Shown here: piece after piece, positions 36,680 through 45,453 of the stretch
Numbering within the stretch: the stretch's first letter is position 1
Layout: each line of letters starts with the position of its first letter
DNA from: an uncultured Bacteroidota bacterium
GTDB lineage: Bacteria > Bacteroidota > Bacteroidia > 2-12-FULL-35-15
Length of the DNA stretch: 64,000 nucleotides
Direction: 5' to 3'
Assembly (NCBI GenBank): GCA_903847205.1
Contig: CAINDA010000056.1
Coordinates: 1-64,000 of the forward strand
Made by a program: the position numbers and the translations under genes
The notes under the pieces: model-generated
Told to the model about the DNA's origin: nothing
The model's database searches: none
What the model saw: the letters and a program-made list of their open reading frames with translations, nothing else

Positions 36680-37484
36680 CTTTTGTTTTTTGGGTAACGC
36701 TGCTTGAATCTGCCTTTTGAGGAATTTTGTTTTTATCGGCAGTCAAAAATAAATCAACTGATCTGCCCATTTTAATAACAGTCTGCTTTCCGCATGACGG
36801 GGACTGCCTGTAAACCTTTGATGATGCTGAATCTTTGGGTTCGTCATACGAAACAAGACCTACACTTAATGATGCTTCTGCTAATTTCCCTGCCGCTTCA
36901 GAACTTGATAATCCGCTTAAACAAGGCACACCAACTTCTTCATCGCTCAGCCCCTGCCCTACTACCAGGTTTATAACGGTTCCTTTTGCAATGCCGGTGC
37001 CTGGTTCAATTTTTTTTCCTTTTACCATTTGATCTAAAACACAATTGGCGCATTGGTCTGGTACAAATTTAACTGTGCCGAGCTTAAAGCCATACGTAAC
37101 AATCATTGCAATGGCTTGCCGCAATGAGCGGTCAATCAATTTGGGCATTTGGATGCTCGGAGGCAGAACAGAGGTAACGTATAAATAAATAATACGGCCT
37201 TCTTTTACTTCAGAGCCAAGTTCGGGCTCCTGCTTAATAACAGTGCCTTTGGGAGATTTAGTATCGTAAATAGAATCAATAACCAGGTAGCGGACATTTT
37301 TATCAGAAACAAATTTATTTAAGTCGGCCAGCTTAACACCGCTGAAACTCGGAACCTTAATAGTTTTACCATGGCTTGTATAGGAACCTAGCCACGAAAT
37401 AACCAGCCAGCACATTAAGGCCAGCGTGAGGGTATAAATACCCAGATGGATAAAGAATGTCCTGCTTTTTATAAATTTAAACAT
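36660..37484 (-). CDS. Membrane-anchored PASTA-domain protein
   Basis: This protein (274 aa) has one N-terminal membrane helix (about 10-30) and three PASTA domains (about 36-105, 108-178 and 180-250), each opening with a VPSFSGVKLADL-like strand and containing a KQEPELGSEVKEG-like segment. PASTA domains bind peptidoglycan stem peptides or beta-lactams; here no kinase domain is present. The C-terminal 25 residues are charged and probably disordered. It is likely a periplasmic cell-wall-associated protein. It overlaps the T9SS gene by 20 bp, so the two are probably co-transcribed. Confidence 0.9.
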   Translation of the reverse strand: MFKFIKSRTFFIHLGIYTLTLALMCWLVISWLGSYTSHGKTIKVPSFSGVKLADLNKFVSDKNVRYLVIDSIYDTKSPKGTVIKQEPELGSEVKEGRIIYLYVTSVLPPSIQMPKLIDRSLRQAIAMIVTYGFKLGTVKFVPDQCANCVLDQMVKGKKIEPGTGIAKGTVINLVVGQGLSDEEVGVPCLSGLSSSEAAGKLAEASLSVGLVSYDEPKDSASSKVYRQSPSCGKQTVIKMGRSVDLFLTADKNKIPQKADSSSVTQKTKDENFDN

Positions 37485-37721
37485 ACCGTTCGATATAAAA
37501 ATTAGTTCAAAAAATCGGATTACGAATGTACGAATTTAAGGTTAACGGCAGAAATGCAATTTAATTGCACGGCTCTAAACAAAATTATCAGCTGCTGGAC
37601 AGATTACAGGAATACAGTCCTTCTGGGTTCTGTAAATATTTTACAATATTGATATACCCCTGACAAACAATATAAAAAAATAAATTATCTCTGTTTATAG
37701 ACCTTTGTATAAATAGCATTA

Positions 37722-39173
37722 TTATTTTTTAGTAAACCCACCTCTTGTCATCTCGCCCCAGCTTTTAACACCTTTAATTTTTTCAAGGTTTCCCTTAACA
37801 GCACAATAAACTACAAATGGATGAAAATAAAATGGCTCAATGACCGCCACAAATAAAAGTTTAAAATAATCCTTGATCCTTGGGTATTGATGATATGTAT
37901 ATTCCTCTGTAAGCAATGCCAGTGTGGAAATCATTACTGCAAATGAATACACAAATAAAAGAAGAAGACAGAAAAATTTCAGATTGATAAATCCGAAGGC
38001 AAAAAACAACAAAGTGATTATCAAACCAAAAAATTCAATCAAAGGCGCTAAATATTCAAATATTAACCAGTATGGAAAAGAAAGCATGCCTATCAATTTA
38101 TATTTAGGATTAAAACACATGATACGATGGACCCATAAGGATTCCATGGTCCCTCTTGTCCATCGGCTTCGCTGTTTTCCCAAAATTGAAAAGCTTTCGG
38201 GAGCTTCAGTCCAGCAAAGAGGATCGGGAACGAAAGCCACAGAATACTTCTGCCTTGCTTCAATCATATATCTTCGCATTCTCATTACTAATTCCATATC
38301 CTCCCCAACGGTATTATGGTCATATCCACCTGCCTGTATTGCAATCTGTTTATCAAACATGCCGAAAGCCCCGCTGATCAATAACAGTCCATCTAATTTA
38401 GCCCATGCCATTCTTCCTAATAAGAAGGCCCGCAGATACTCGATAACCTGAGTCCTCGGCAGGAAAGATTCCGGCACATTAACTTCAATTAATTTGCCAT
38501 TTGAAACTTTACAGGAATTAGCAATTCGAATTACACCGCCTGCAGCAATTACTCTTCCTTTATTATTTTCCATAAATGGTTTTGCCATTTTCAGGAGCGC
38601 ATCTTTTTCAATAATGCAATCAACATCAATACAAACAATATAAGGATTGTTGGAAATATTTATTCCCACATTTAATGCATCAGATTTGCCGCCGTTAAAC
38701 TTATCAACTACAATGAGTTTTTTAAAAGCCGGGTTTTTTGATTTATAAATACCTTTTATTTCTTTTGTTTCTAAATGCCTGGCAAATTTGAAATCAGCAT
38801 CTATCTCCAACTGATAAGAACGTATCATTATTTCCATGGAATTGTCTTTGCTTCCATCATTAACAATAATAACTTCGTAGTTACTATAGTTTAATGTTAA
38901 AAGCGACTGAATGTTTTCCTCAATTGTTTTCCCTTCGTTATAAGCCGGGGCAATTAATGAAAGAGATGGAGCAAATTCCGATGATAATAAAACATTGTAA
39001 TCTGTAAAATTATTTGCCCATAAATATTCACGGAGAAATGTAATAGAAATTACTGCCAGTATAATGTAGGATGCCATTATAAATACCGCAAATATTAAAA
39101 TGGAAATATTAAATATTTCAACTGTATATTTTATTGTTTCAGCAAAACTCAACAGAAAAATAAATAAATTCAT
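37722..39173 (-). CDS. Membrane GT2 polysaccharide synthase
   Basis: The 483-aa protein has N-terminal helices (about 1-50), a cytosolic processive GT2 domain (about 60-345) and four C-terminal helices (about 355-460). It shows LIAPAYNEGKTIEENI, NDGSKDNS, CIDVDCIIEKDALL (DxD), GEDMELVMRMRR and QRSRWTRGTMESL (about 333-345), the D,D,D,QxxRW pattern of PgaC/BcsA-like synthases that extrude a polymer. It lacks a PilZ domain. It faces a divergent gene for a HEAT-LtaS-SPOR protein with only 36 bp between starts, and the YaiO barrel gene lies nearby. It is the presumed synthase of the polymer made by this module. Confidence 0.9.
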   Translation of the reverse strand: MNLFIFLLSFAETIKYTVEIFNISILIFAVFIMASYIILAVISITFLREYLWANNFTDYNVLLSSEFAPSLSLIAPAYNEGKTIEENIQSLLTLNYSNYEVIIVNDGSKDNSMEIMIRSYQLEIDADFKFARHLETKEIKGIYKSKNPAFKKLIVVDKFNGGKSDALNVGINISNNPYIVCIDVDCIIEKDALLKMAKPFMENNKGRVIAAGGVIRIANSCKVSNGKLIEVNVPESFLPRTQVIEYLRAFLLGRMAWAKLDGLLLISGAFGMFDKQIAIQAGGYDHNTVGEDMELVMRMRRYMIEARQKYSVAFVPDPLCWTEAPESFSILGKQRSRWTRGTMESLWVHRIMCFNPKYKLIGMLSFPYWLIFEYLAPLIEFFGLIITLLFFAFGFINLKFFCLLLLFVYSFAVMISTLALLTEEYTYHQYPRIKDYFKLLFVAVIEPFYFHPFVVYCAVKGNLEKIKGVKSWGEMTRGGFTKK

Positions 39174-39209
39174 ACCTTTATTTTTTCATAAATTATTAAT
39201 TACAATTAT

Positions 39210-42200
39210 ATGGCTTTTCAAAGGTCAGAAATATTTCTGATTCTGGTAATTATATTGTTTTTTTCACTATCACTCCTTTTTTTAATTCTTCTTGTAATAA
39301 GCCGATTAACTACAATTCAAAGGTTAAAGAAAAAAAGTATTAATGATTCAACAGCCGGAAAGATGCTGTTTTCAGTAATGTTTGAAAATAAAACCTTCGG
39401 GGATTTATCAACAGAAAAAAAACACCAATCAAATCTTAGTAATAAATTTTTCAGAGAGGCCCTCCTTGATTCAGTTATCAAACTGCACAAAAGTTATACC
39501 GGCGAGTATTCAAAAAGAATAGAAACGTTTTATTATGACTCCTTATTAATAGAAGAGTCGTACAAAAAGCTAAGGTCTCGAAGATGGTCTCAAAAGTGTT
39601 ATGGAATCAGAGAATTGGCTGAAATGAATGCATCCTCATCCATTGAATTAATTGCCGAATATACGGCCTCAAAAAAAACTACGTTAAGACAAGAAGCAAT
39701 TATTGCAATTGTAAAATTGACAGGAGTGAAAGGTTTGGACTTTCTGAATGATTACAAGGAAACATTGAGTGACTGGATTCAATTAAATCTATTATCAATT
39801 ATAAAAAATAATTTCCCCTCTTCTCCCGATAGATATTACCTTTCTTTTATTAGTTCCAGCAATATTTCTGTTGCCCGTTTTGGCCTTAGACTCAAAGCAT
39901 TTTACGAGCAGGGCGAAGACTCACTTTCTGACATTCATAATGCAGCTCCGATAAATTATAAAAGTGAAATAGTTATTCCAGGTCAAGCTCCAATTGATTC
40001 TGTGAGATCAGACATCTCCTTTAAGCAAAAATTTGAGGGTGCTTATTTGTTCACATTTAAAAGAATTTCGGTTTTTTCTATCGTTCTTTTCTTTGGTTTT
40101 TTATCCACCCACATTTTTGAAATAGCCTCTAACAAAATCTCGTTAACCCCGGTAGTGTTATTTTATGCACTTCTAAACGATATTTACAGTGTTCTTCTGA
40201 TATCATTATTAATTTTACCGATTCTAATTGCTTCTGCATTGTTCGGAAAAACTGCAATGAATTATGTTTCCTGGGTGGTCTATATTTCTTTAATTGTTCT
40301 TCATTTAATTTTAAGCGTATATTTTTTCAAAGCAAAAGTTCCACTTGGAAGTGATTTGTTCAGCTATTCAATGGAAGATATTTTGGTGACCGCAAAAGCA
40401 GGCGGCGGTTTTAGTTTTTCATTGATAAGCATTTTACTCCTGTTTCTATTATTATTTGCATTTCTTGCTTATAGTTTGAATAAGTCATCTTTTATTTTCA
40501 CTCAAAAAATTAGTTTAGCGGCAATCCTGCTGCTGATGGTTTTCGCGGCGAGTTTTTTACTCAAAAAAGAAAGAGTTGCTGCAATAAATGAGTATGAAAA
40601 TTATCTTGCATTTAATAAGAGTATTTTTTTCTTTGAAAATATTTTAGAAAAATATTCAAGCAACACTGATTTCTCATTTAATGATGACAGGCAATATTAC
40701 CTATCCACAACCTCAGACTCAACTGATAAATCAATAGATCCCAACTTTCCGTTTTTAAAACATAATTCAAACAAGAATACGCTTCAGCCCTTTTTCAATG
40801 AACTGAAAAAAGAAAACAAGCCAAATTTTGTTTTTATTATTCTGGAGGGAATGGGCAGTGACTTTGTAGGTGAACATGCAAAGCTAGGTAACTTCAATCC
40901 ATTCCTGGACAGTTTATCCCGCAAAAGTTTGTTTTGGGAAAATGCATTAAGTGCCGGAGGGCGCACATTTGCAGCACTGCCGTCCATATTTGGCTCCTTA
41001 CCTTATCTAAAACAAGGATACCTTGAGGAGGGTGAAGAGGCACCTAAAGCAAATTCTTTTTTCAAAATACTTGAATGCAGCGGCTACCAGTGCCAGTATT
41101 TTACAGGCTCCAATGCTTCTTTCGATAAGATGGATGTATTTTTAAAAGCACAAGGTGTGGAAGTTGCATCTGATCTCAATAAATTTGGAAAAGGGTATAC
41201 GAAATTACCAAGCTATGCAGGCTTTAGCTGGGGATACGGCGAAAAGGATATTTTCAAAAACTACTTTACAATCCCCCAAAAAAAACAGCCGAATGTGGCT
41301 GTATTTTTTACAATTGCAAATCATTCGCCATATTTAATTTCTAATCAAGCCGCTTACGTTGAAAGGGCAAAAAAGCGAATTAAGGAAGTAAATATTTCAG
41401 CAGAAAAAAAAGATTTTCTTAGTTCATATCTAGATGAATTATCCTGCATGCTTTATTCAGATGATGCCTTAAGGTATTTTTTTAACGAGTTTTCGAAGAG
41501 GGAAGAATTTAAAAACACCATATTTATTCTAACTGGCGACCATAGAGCCCCTGAAATTCCAATTTCTTTTCAAATAGATCGTTTCCGGGTTCCAATAATA
41601 ATTTACAGTCCTTTATTAAAAAGAACTGCAGACTTTAAATCTATCGTAACACATTTGGATATAACACCTTCATTGCTTGCACTGCTTTCCAATTCAATTA
41701 AGCAGCCAACTGAGAATTCGTGGGTAGGCAAAGTACTCGATACAAGTACAACTTTTGTATTTGGCAGGCAGGTTGCCTTAATGCGCAATAAAAATGAATT
41801 TCAGGATTTTTTGAGTAATGATTATTTTCTTTCAGGAAATAATTTATTCCGAGTTACCAATGATATGGGACTTAATCCTATTGATGATGAAAATAAAAAA
41901 GCACAAATAAAAAACGAGTTTGATGTTTTCAAATTAAAAAACAATCAGGTGTTTAATACAAAAAAATTAATTCCAGATTCAATTCTGGCTTGTGAAAATT
42001 TTCGGATAAACAAAGTTTCACCAATTGAAAAAACAACCAATCCTGCAGTTTTGAGTTCGAAAAATATCACGACAGAGCCAAACTCCAAAACAATTACTTT
42101 ACCGGCTGAGACGAAAACAACTTCCGAGTCAGCTGAAGACAGCAAATTTGAAATAAACAGTGCCAAAACAAAAACTAAAGCCCCCATTCCAGCAGCTATT

Positions 42201-42494
42201 GTTAAGAAAAAAATTGCAGTACATATCTTACAAAAAATAGATTTTGCAAGTGAAAAAGGCAATCCCGCTGGCAGCGGATTTTACTTTGTTATTGGGACAT
42301 TTGGAAATATAAAGAATGCCGAAAATTTTGCAAAAACCACAAGCATCAAAAAACATTCAAACATAAAGTTAATTCAAAATAAAGTGACAAAAAGATTTAA
42401 CGTTTTTGTATTAAAAACTAATAAAATAGATGACATTGATGAAGCAAAATTTAAAGAAGAGTATCCAGGTATATGGATACTTAAATTAGAGTGA
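39210..42494 (+). CDS. HEAT-membrane-LtaS-type phosphotransferase-SPOR fusion
   Basis: A 1094-aa protein in four parts: an N-terminal helix (about 10-32); a helical HEAT-like region (about 110-225, e.g. CYGIRELAEMNASSS); about five membrane helices (about 280-455); an LtaS/sulfatase-like domain (about 540-830); and a low-complexity linker to a C-terminal SPOR-like domain (about 1020-1094). Active-site candidates match Gram-positive LtaS in order and spacing: Glu546 (LEGMGSDF), nucleophile Thr589 (GGRTFAALPS), Asp777 and His778 (TGDHRAPE). The enzyme should move phosphoglycerol, phosphoethanolamine or a similar group onto a periplasmic glycan. The SPOR part (GFYFVIGTFGNIKNAENFAK) suggests binding to denuded peptidoglycan. 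I do not know this combination from characterised proteins. Confidence 0.82.
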   Translation: MAFQRSEIFLILVIILFFSLSLLFLILLVISRLTTIQRLKKKSINDSTAGKMLFSVMFENKTFGDLSTEKKHQSNLSNKFFREALLDSVIKLHKSYTGEYSKRIETFYYDSLLIEESYKKLRSRRWSQKCYGIRELAEMNASSSIELIAEYTASKKTTLRQEAIIAIVKLTGVKGLDFLNDYKETLSDWIQLNLLSIIKNNFPSSPDRYYLSFISSSNISVARFGLRLKAFYEQGEDSLSDIHNAAPINYKSEIVIPGQAPIDSVRSDISFKQKFEGAYLFTFKRISVFSIVLFFGFLSTHIFEIASNKISLTPVVLFYALLNDIYSVLLISLLILPILIASALFGKTAMNYVSWVVYISLIVLHLILSVYFFKAKVPLGSDLFSYSMEDILVTAKAGGGFSFSLISILLLFLLLFAFLAYSLNKSSFIFTQKISLAAILLLMVFAASFLLKKERVAAINEYENYLAFNKSIFFFENILEKYSSNTDFSFNDDRQYYLSTTSDSTDKSIDPNFPFLKHNSNKNTLQPFFNELKKENKPNFVFIILEGMGSDFVGEHAKLGNFNPFLDSLSRKSLFWENALSAGGRTFAALPSIFGSLPYLKQGYLEEGEEAPKANSFFKILECSGYQCQYFTGSNASFDKMDVFLKAQGVEVASDLNKFGKGYTKLPSYAGFSWGYGEKDIFKNYFTIPQKKQPNVAVFFTIANHSPYLISNQAAYVERAKKRIKEVNISAEKKDFLSSYLDELSCMLYSDDALRYFFNEFSKREEFKNTIFILTGDHRAPEIPISFQIDRFRVPIIIYSPLLKRTADFKSIVTHLDITPSLLALLSNSIKQPTENSWVGKVLDTSTTFVFGRQVALMRNKNEFQDFLSNDYFLSGNNLFRVTNDMGLNPIDDENKKAQIKNEFDVFKLKNNQVFNTKKLIPDSILACENFRINKVSPIEKTTNPAVLSSKNITTEPNSKTITLPAETKTTSESAEDSKFEINSAKTKTKAPIPAAIVKKKIAVHILQKIDFASEKGNPAGSGFYFVIGTFGNIKNAENFAKTTSIKKHSNIKLIQNKVTKRFNVFVLKTNKIDDIDEAKFKEEYPGIWILKLE

Positions 42495-42548
42495 GTTAGT
42501 TAATGCGGATTCTCCATTTCCACTGGTGACTTGGGCGAAAAAAATTAA

Positions 42549-43727
42549 TCAAAGACCTTTTACGCGAAGGCTGTCATAATATTTTTCCAATATTTTTGAC
42601 ATTAATGGATAATAATAATTCCAATAAAAATTTTCTCTGTCGTCTTCATGAAAAGAACTTTCAACTGATTTAATGAATGGTATTCCTGAAAAGTGAGAAA
42701 AATTGCGGGAAATATTGTTGTCAGCAAAATCTCCGGCAAAGTAGAAAAACTCATAGTCCCCTGCATTGTGCGAAATAACAGCCGGGAATGTTTTTAAAAT
42801 TCCATTCCTGCTCATAATGCTATCTCCAGATCCGGTTGTATTAATATGATAAAGTGAAATGGGAATATTAATATCCTCCATCTGCAAAATATCAAACCAA
42901 TAGGGATATGGAATTTCCTTAGGTAAGTTATACTTTGCTGAATTCACTTTATTGGTATAAATAATAGGCGTACTTGCTGTGAGATCACGGCCTGCTTCTA
43001 AAATTTCAATCTTATCGTTTTCATTTACAAATGCGATTCCTGACTTAGAAAAAGACCACTTATTTTGATGCTGTTTTTTGAAGTTGTTGACAAGCCAGTG
43101 AGGAATATCAGGATTTGTTTCAGAAAGGTCACTAAAATACCGGCCCATCCAGCCTGTCCATCTAATATGGAAAAGTTCCTCAAAATTGTTTCGCACAGAT
43201 TTTTCAGTAGGAGAACCAATGCAGTTGAATTCAGCAATAATCAATTTTTTCTGATCTTTAAAAAATTTCAGAATTTCAATTTCTTTTTTCGAGAGCCCGC
43301 CATAAATCAATTGGCTTCGTTCAGCAGTTAATGCATGTTTATACCACTCATTGGAATAGACACCATATGTGTCGGTAATGTATATCATCTGATTTTTATT
43401 CAATACATTTTTTAGTTCTGCCGAATCCATTTTTTCGAAATCAGAGATATAAAATTTTTCATTTTCCAGAGGGAAGAATCCGTAATAATCATCATTAGAA
43501 TATAAAGTTTTATCACTATTTCTATTGATTTTTAAATTATTCAGAAGCCAGTTCAAGGAGGCATGTTCGTTTTTTTGATTATTGACAACAGTTTTATCAA
43601 CTATAATAATATCAATAGATTTTTCTGGCTTTAATACCCAAAACAGATGCATTATCAAAGGGGAAAGAAGGAGTGCGATGAAAAAAATAATAATAATCCA
43701 GGATATTTTATTTTTAGGAAAGGTCAT
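42549..43727 (-). CDS. Membrane-anchored protein of unknown function in EPS module
   Basis: The protein (392 aa) has an N-terminal membrane helix (about 9-30) and a periplasmic domain that I cannot assign. A Rossmann-like or glutamine-amidotransferase-like opening is possible: IDIIIVDKTVV (about 38-48), YITDTYGVYS, GGLSKKEIEILKFFKDQKKLIIAEFNCIGSPT. Conserved-looking patches include RWTGWMGRYFSDL (about 194-206) and SHNAGDYEFFYFAGDFAD (about 318-335). No catalytic residue can be named. It lies 3 bp downstream of the YaiO gene on the same strand and is almost certainly co-expressed, so a job in polymer modification, hydrolysis or transport is likely. Confidence 0.75.
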   Translation of the reverse strand: MTFPKNKISWIIIIFFIALLLSPLIMHLFWVLKPEKSIDIIIVDKTVVNNQKNEHASLNWLLNNLKINRNSDKTLYSNDDYYGFFPLENEKFYISDFEKMDSAELKNVLNKNQMIYITDTYGVYSNEWYKHALTAERSQLIYGGLSKKEIEILKFFKDQKKLIIAEFNCIGSPTEKSVRNNFEELFHIRWTGWMGRYFSDLSETNPDIPHWLVNNFKKQHQNKWSFSKSGIAFVNENDKIEILEAGRDLTASTPIIYTNKVNSAKYNLPKEIPYPYWFDILQMEDINIPISLYHINTTGSGDSIMSRNGILKTFPAVISHNAGDYEFFYFAGDFADNNISRNFSHFSGIPFIKSVESSFHEDDRENFYWNYYYPLMSKILEKYYDSLRVKGL

Positions 43728-43730
43728 TGA

Positions 43731-44987
43731 TTAAAACATTTTTTGATAGCTTACTCCGCAAAAAATGTCATCGCCGATATTTCTGGAGCCTTGTATATAC
43801 TCGCCCCTCACAATACCGCCAGAAAGAGAAACAATGTTTGTTCCCTTAATCAGCTTTTGAGCAGCAAGTGTAATTCTGAAACTTTTCAAATCAGGATTTT
43901 GAAGTAATGATTCTCTTGATCTGTCGTCTGGGGAAAGCCCGTAACCAGCAGTAAAAGTCAAATAATCAAATGAGGTTTTCAGATAATACCTTGTTATCAT
44001 CGAATAGGATTGAGAGAAACGATTTCCGTTTTCAGCTGCTATAAAAGTGGGTCTTAACGAAAACCAAAAGCGGCCATAGTATTTGCCGATTGAACCAACA
44101 TACAATATTGCTGCCTTACTAAAATATAATACTCTTACACCCAGTTCCCCTTCAAACGCTTGAGTAAAATTTCTGTAAACTGAAACGCCGGAACGGTAAG
44201 TAGGAAATATATAATCGGATGAATATCCGGCATTGATATAGGCATACATCTTTTTTCCTAATGAAGGGTAAGCATCCATTTCAACCTGCGAACCAGCTGA
44301 TGCGAAACGATCTGCAAGGTTTACACGAGCTGTTACTCTTCCTAAATATTTTGTCAGCCTGCCATAAGAAACAGATACCAGATGCCAAGGATCCTTAAAT
44401 TGCTTATCGAAATAATCATAGTCATAAGAAACTGCAAATAAATTTTTTGACATTTTTCTTTTTGCAGATTCTGCAAGCTGTCTTAATTCAGGGCTGCTAT
44501 TGTTTTTAGTGAGCAGCGAGTCCGCAATTTGATAAGACTTTTCATAATTGTTCAAATCGATTAACGCTTTAATTTTCCGGACAAATAATTCTGTGCTGGC
44601 AGGAAAATAAAACAAACCTTCTTCAGAAATTTTTTGTGCTTCAGCAGGTTTATTCGTCCACCTTTTAATATCAGACAATGCAATATAGGCATCCTCATAA
44701 GGTTTCGATTTAATAGATTCCGAGAAAATAAAGACTGCAGAATCTGTTTGATTATTCCAAAAATATACTCGGCCTAAAAGAACCTGAACGTCCTGGTATT
44801 TCGGGCTTTTTGCCAATATTTTTTTACAGAGGGAAATTGATTCATTGTATTTCGAGGAAAAAGCAAGGGTTCTTGCTGTTTGAAATGCACTATCAACGTT
44901 TTCTACCTGGGAAGAAATTTCTTGTATTCTAAAAAAGAATAACAGAGTGAAAATTAATATTTTAAAAAAACTTGCAATGTGCTTCAT
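43731..44987 (-). CDS. TPR plus YaiO-family outer-membrane beta-barrel
   Basis: The 418-aa protein has a signal peptide (about 1-26), TPR-like repeats (about 30-180, e.g. VLLGRVYFWNNQTDSAVFIF) and a C-terminal barrel (about 195-418) that ends in a terminal aromatic (YQKMF). The barrel part fits the YaiO family. TPR plus barrel is the layout of polysaccharide export proteins such as PgaA and BcsC, so the protein probably passes the GT2 product through the outer membrane. It is transcribed just after the response regulator gene (16-bp gap) and just before the unknown membrane-anchored gene (3-bp gap). Confidence 0.88.
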   Translation of the reverse strand: MKHIASFFKILIFTLLFFFRIQEISSQVENVDSAFQTARTLAFSSKYNESISLCKKILAKSPKYQDVQVLLGRVYFWNNQTDSAVFIFSESIKSKPYEDAYIALSDIKRWTNKPAEAQKISEEGLFYFPASTELFVRKIKALIDLNNYEKSYQIADSLLTKNNSSPELRQLAESAKRKMSKNLFAVSYDYDYFDKQFKDPWHLVSVSYGRLTKYLGRVTARVNLADRFASAGSQVEMDAYPSLGKKMYAYINAGYSSDYIFPTYRSGVSVYRNFTQAFEGELGVRVLYFSKAAILYVGSIGKYYGRFWFSLRPTFIAAENGNRFSQSYSMITRYYLKTSFDYLTFTAGYGLSPDDRSRESLLQNPDLKSFRITLAAQKLIKGTNIVSLSGGIVRGEYIQGSRNIGDDIFCGVSYQKMF

Positions 44988-45003
44988 TAAAACGGACTGT
45001 AAT

Positions 45004-45372
45004 TTATTTAACTTGTCTTTTCAAAAGTTTTTCTATTCTTGCTTTAAGTATCGAGGGACTGAAAGGTTTTGAAACAAATTCACTTGCACCGATCTCAAAA
45101 GCATCTAATTCAGCTTTTTCGATACCGAATGAAGTTAAAACAATAATAGGAGCTGCCGATTTTAATTCATTTCTTACAAAATTGATAACCTCCATACCAC
45201 CGAAAAATGGCATATTAAGGTCAGTAATAATCAAGTCGAAAGTTTCGTTTTTTAATTTTTCTTTAACCTCTAATCCATTGCTCACAGCGGTAACCGAATA
45301 ACCATTGTTTGTTAAATAAAATTCAAGTGAACTGCGAAGCAGTTCATCGTCTTCGGCAAATAATATTTTCAT
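45004..45372 (-). CDS. Single-domain response regulator (CheY-like)
   Basis: This protein (122 aa) is only a receiver domain. The acidic pocket is E7-D8-D9, the phosphoacceptor is Asp51 in IITDLNMP and the conserved Lys is K102 in VSKPFSP. With no output domain it must act by protein contact. It lies between the hybrid kinase gene (81 bp upstream) and the YaiO gene, so it probably carries the kinase signal to the polymer machinery. Confidence 0.93.
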   Translation of the reverse strand: MKILFAEDDELLRSSLEFYLTNNGYSVTAVSNGLEVKEKLKNETFDLIITDLNMPFFGGMEVINFVRNELKSAAPIIVLTSFGIEKAELDAFEIGASEFVSKPFSPSILKARIEKLLKRQVK

Positions 45373-45453
45373 TGTTTGTATGTTTTTAATTCCGTTTCAA
45401 TTTTATTATTGCTTTTTCCTTCATAAACAATGGATCCCGTTTCTTGATTTTTT

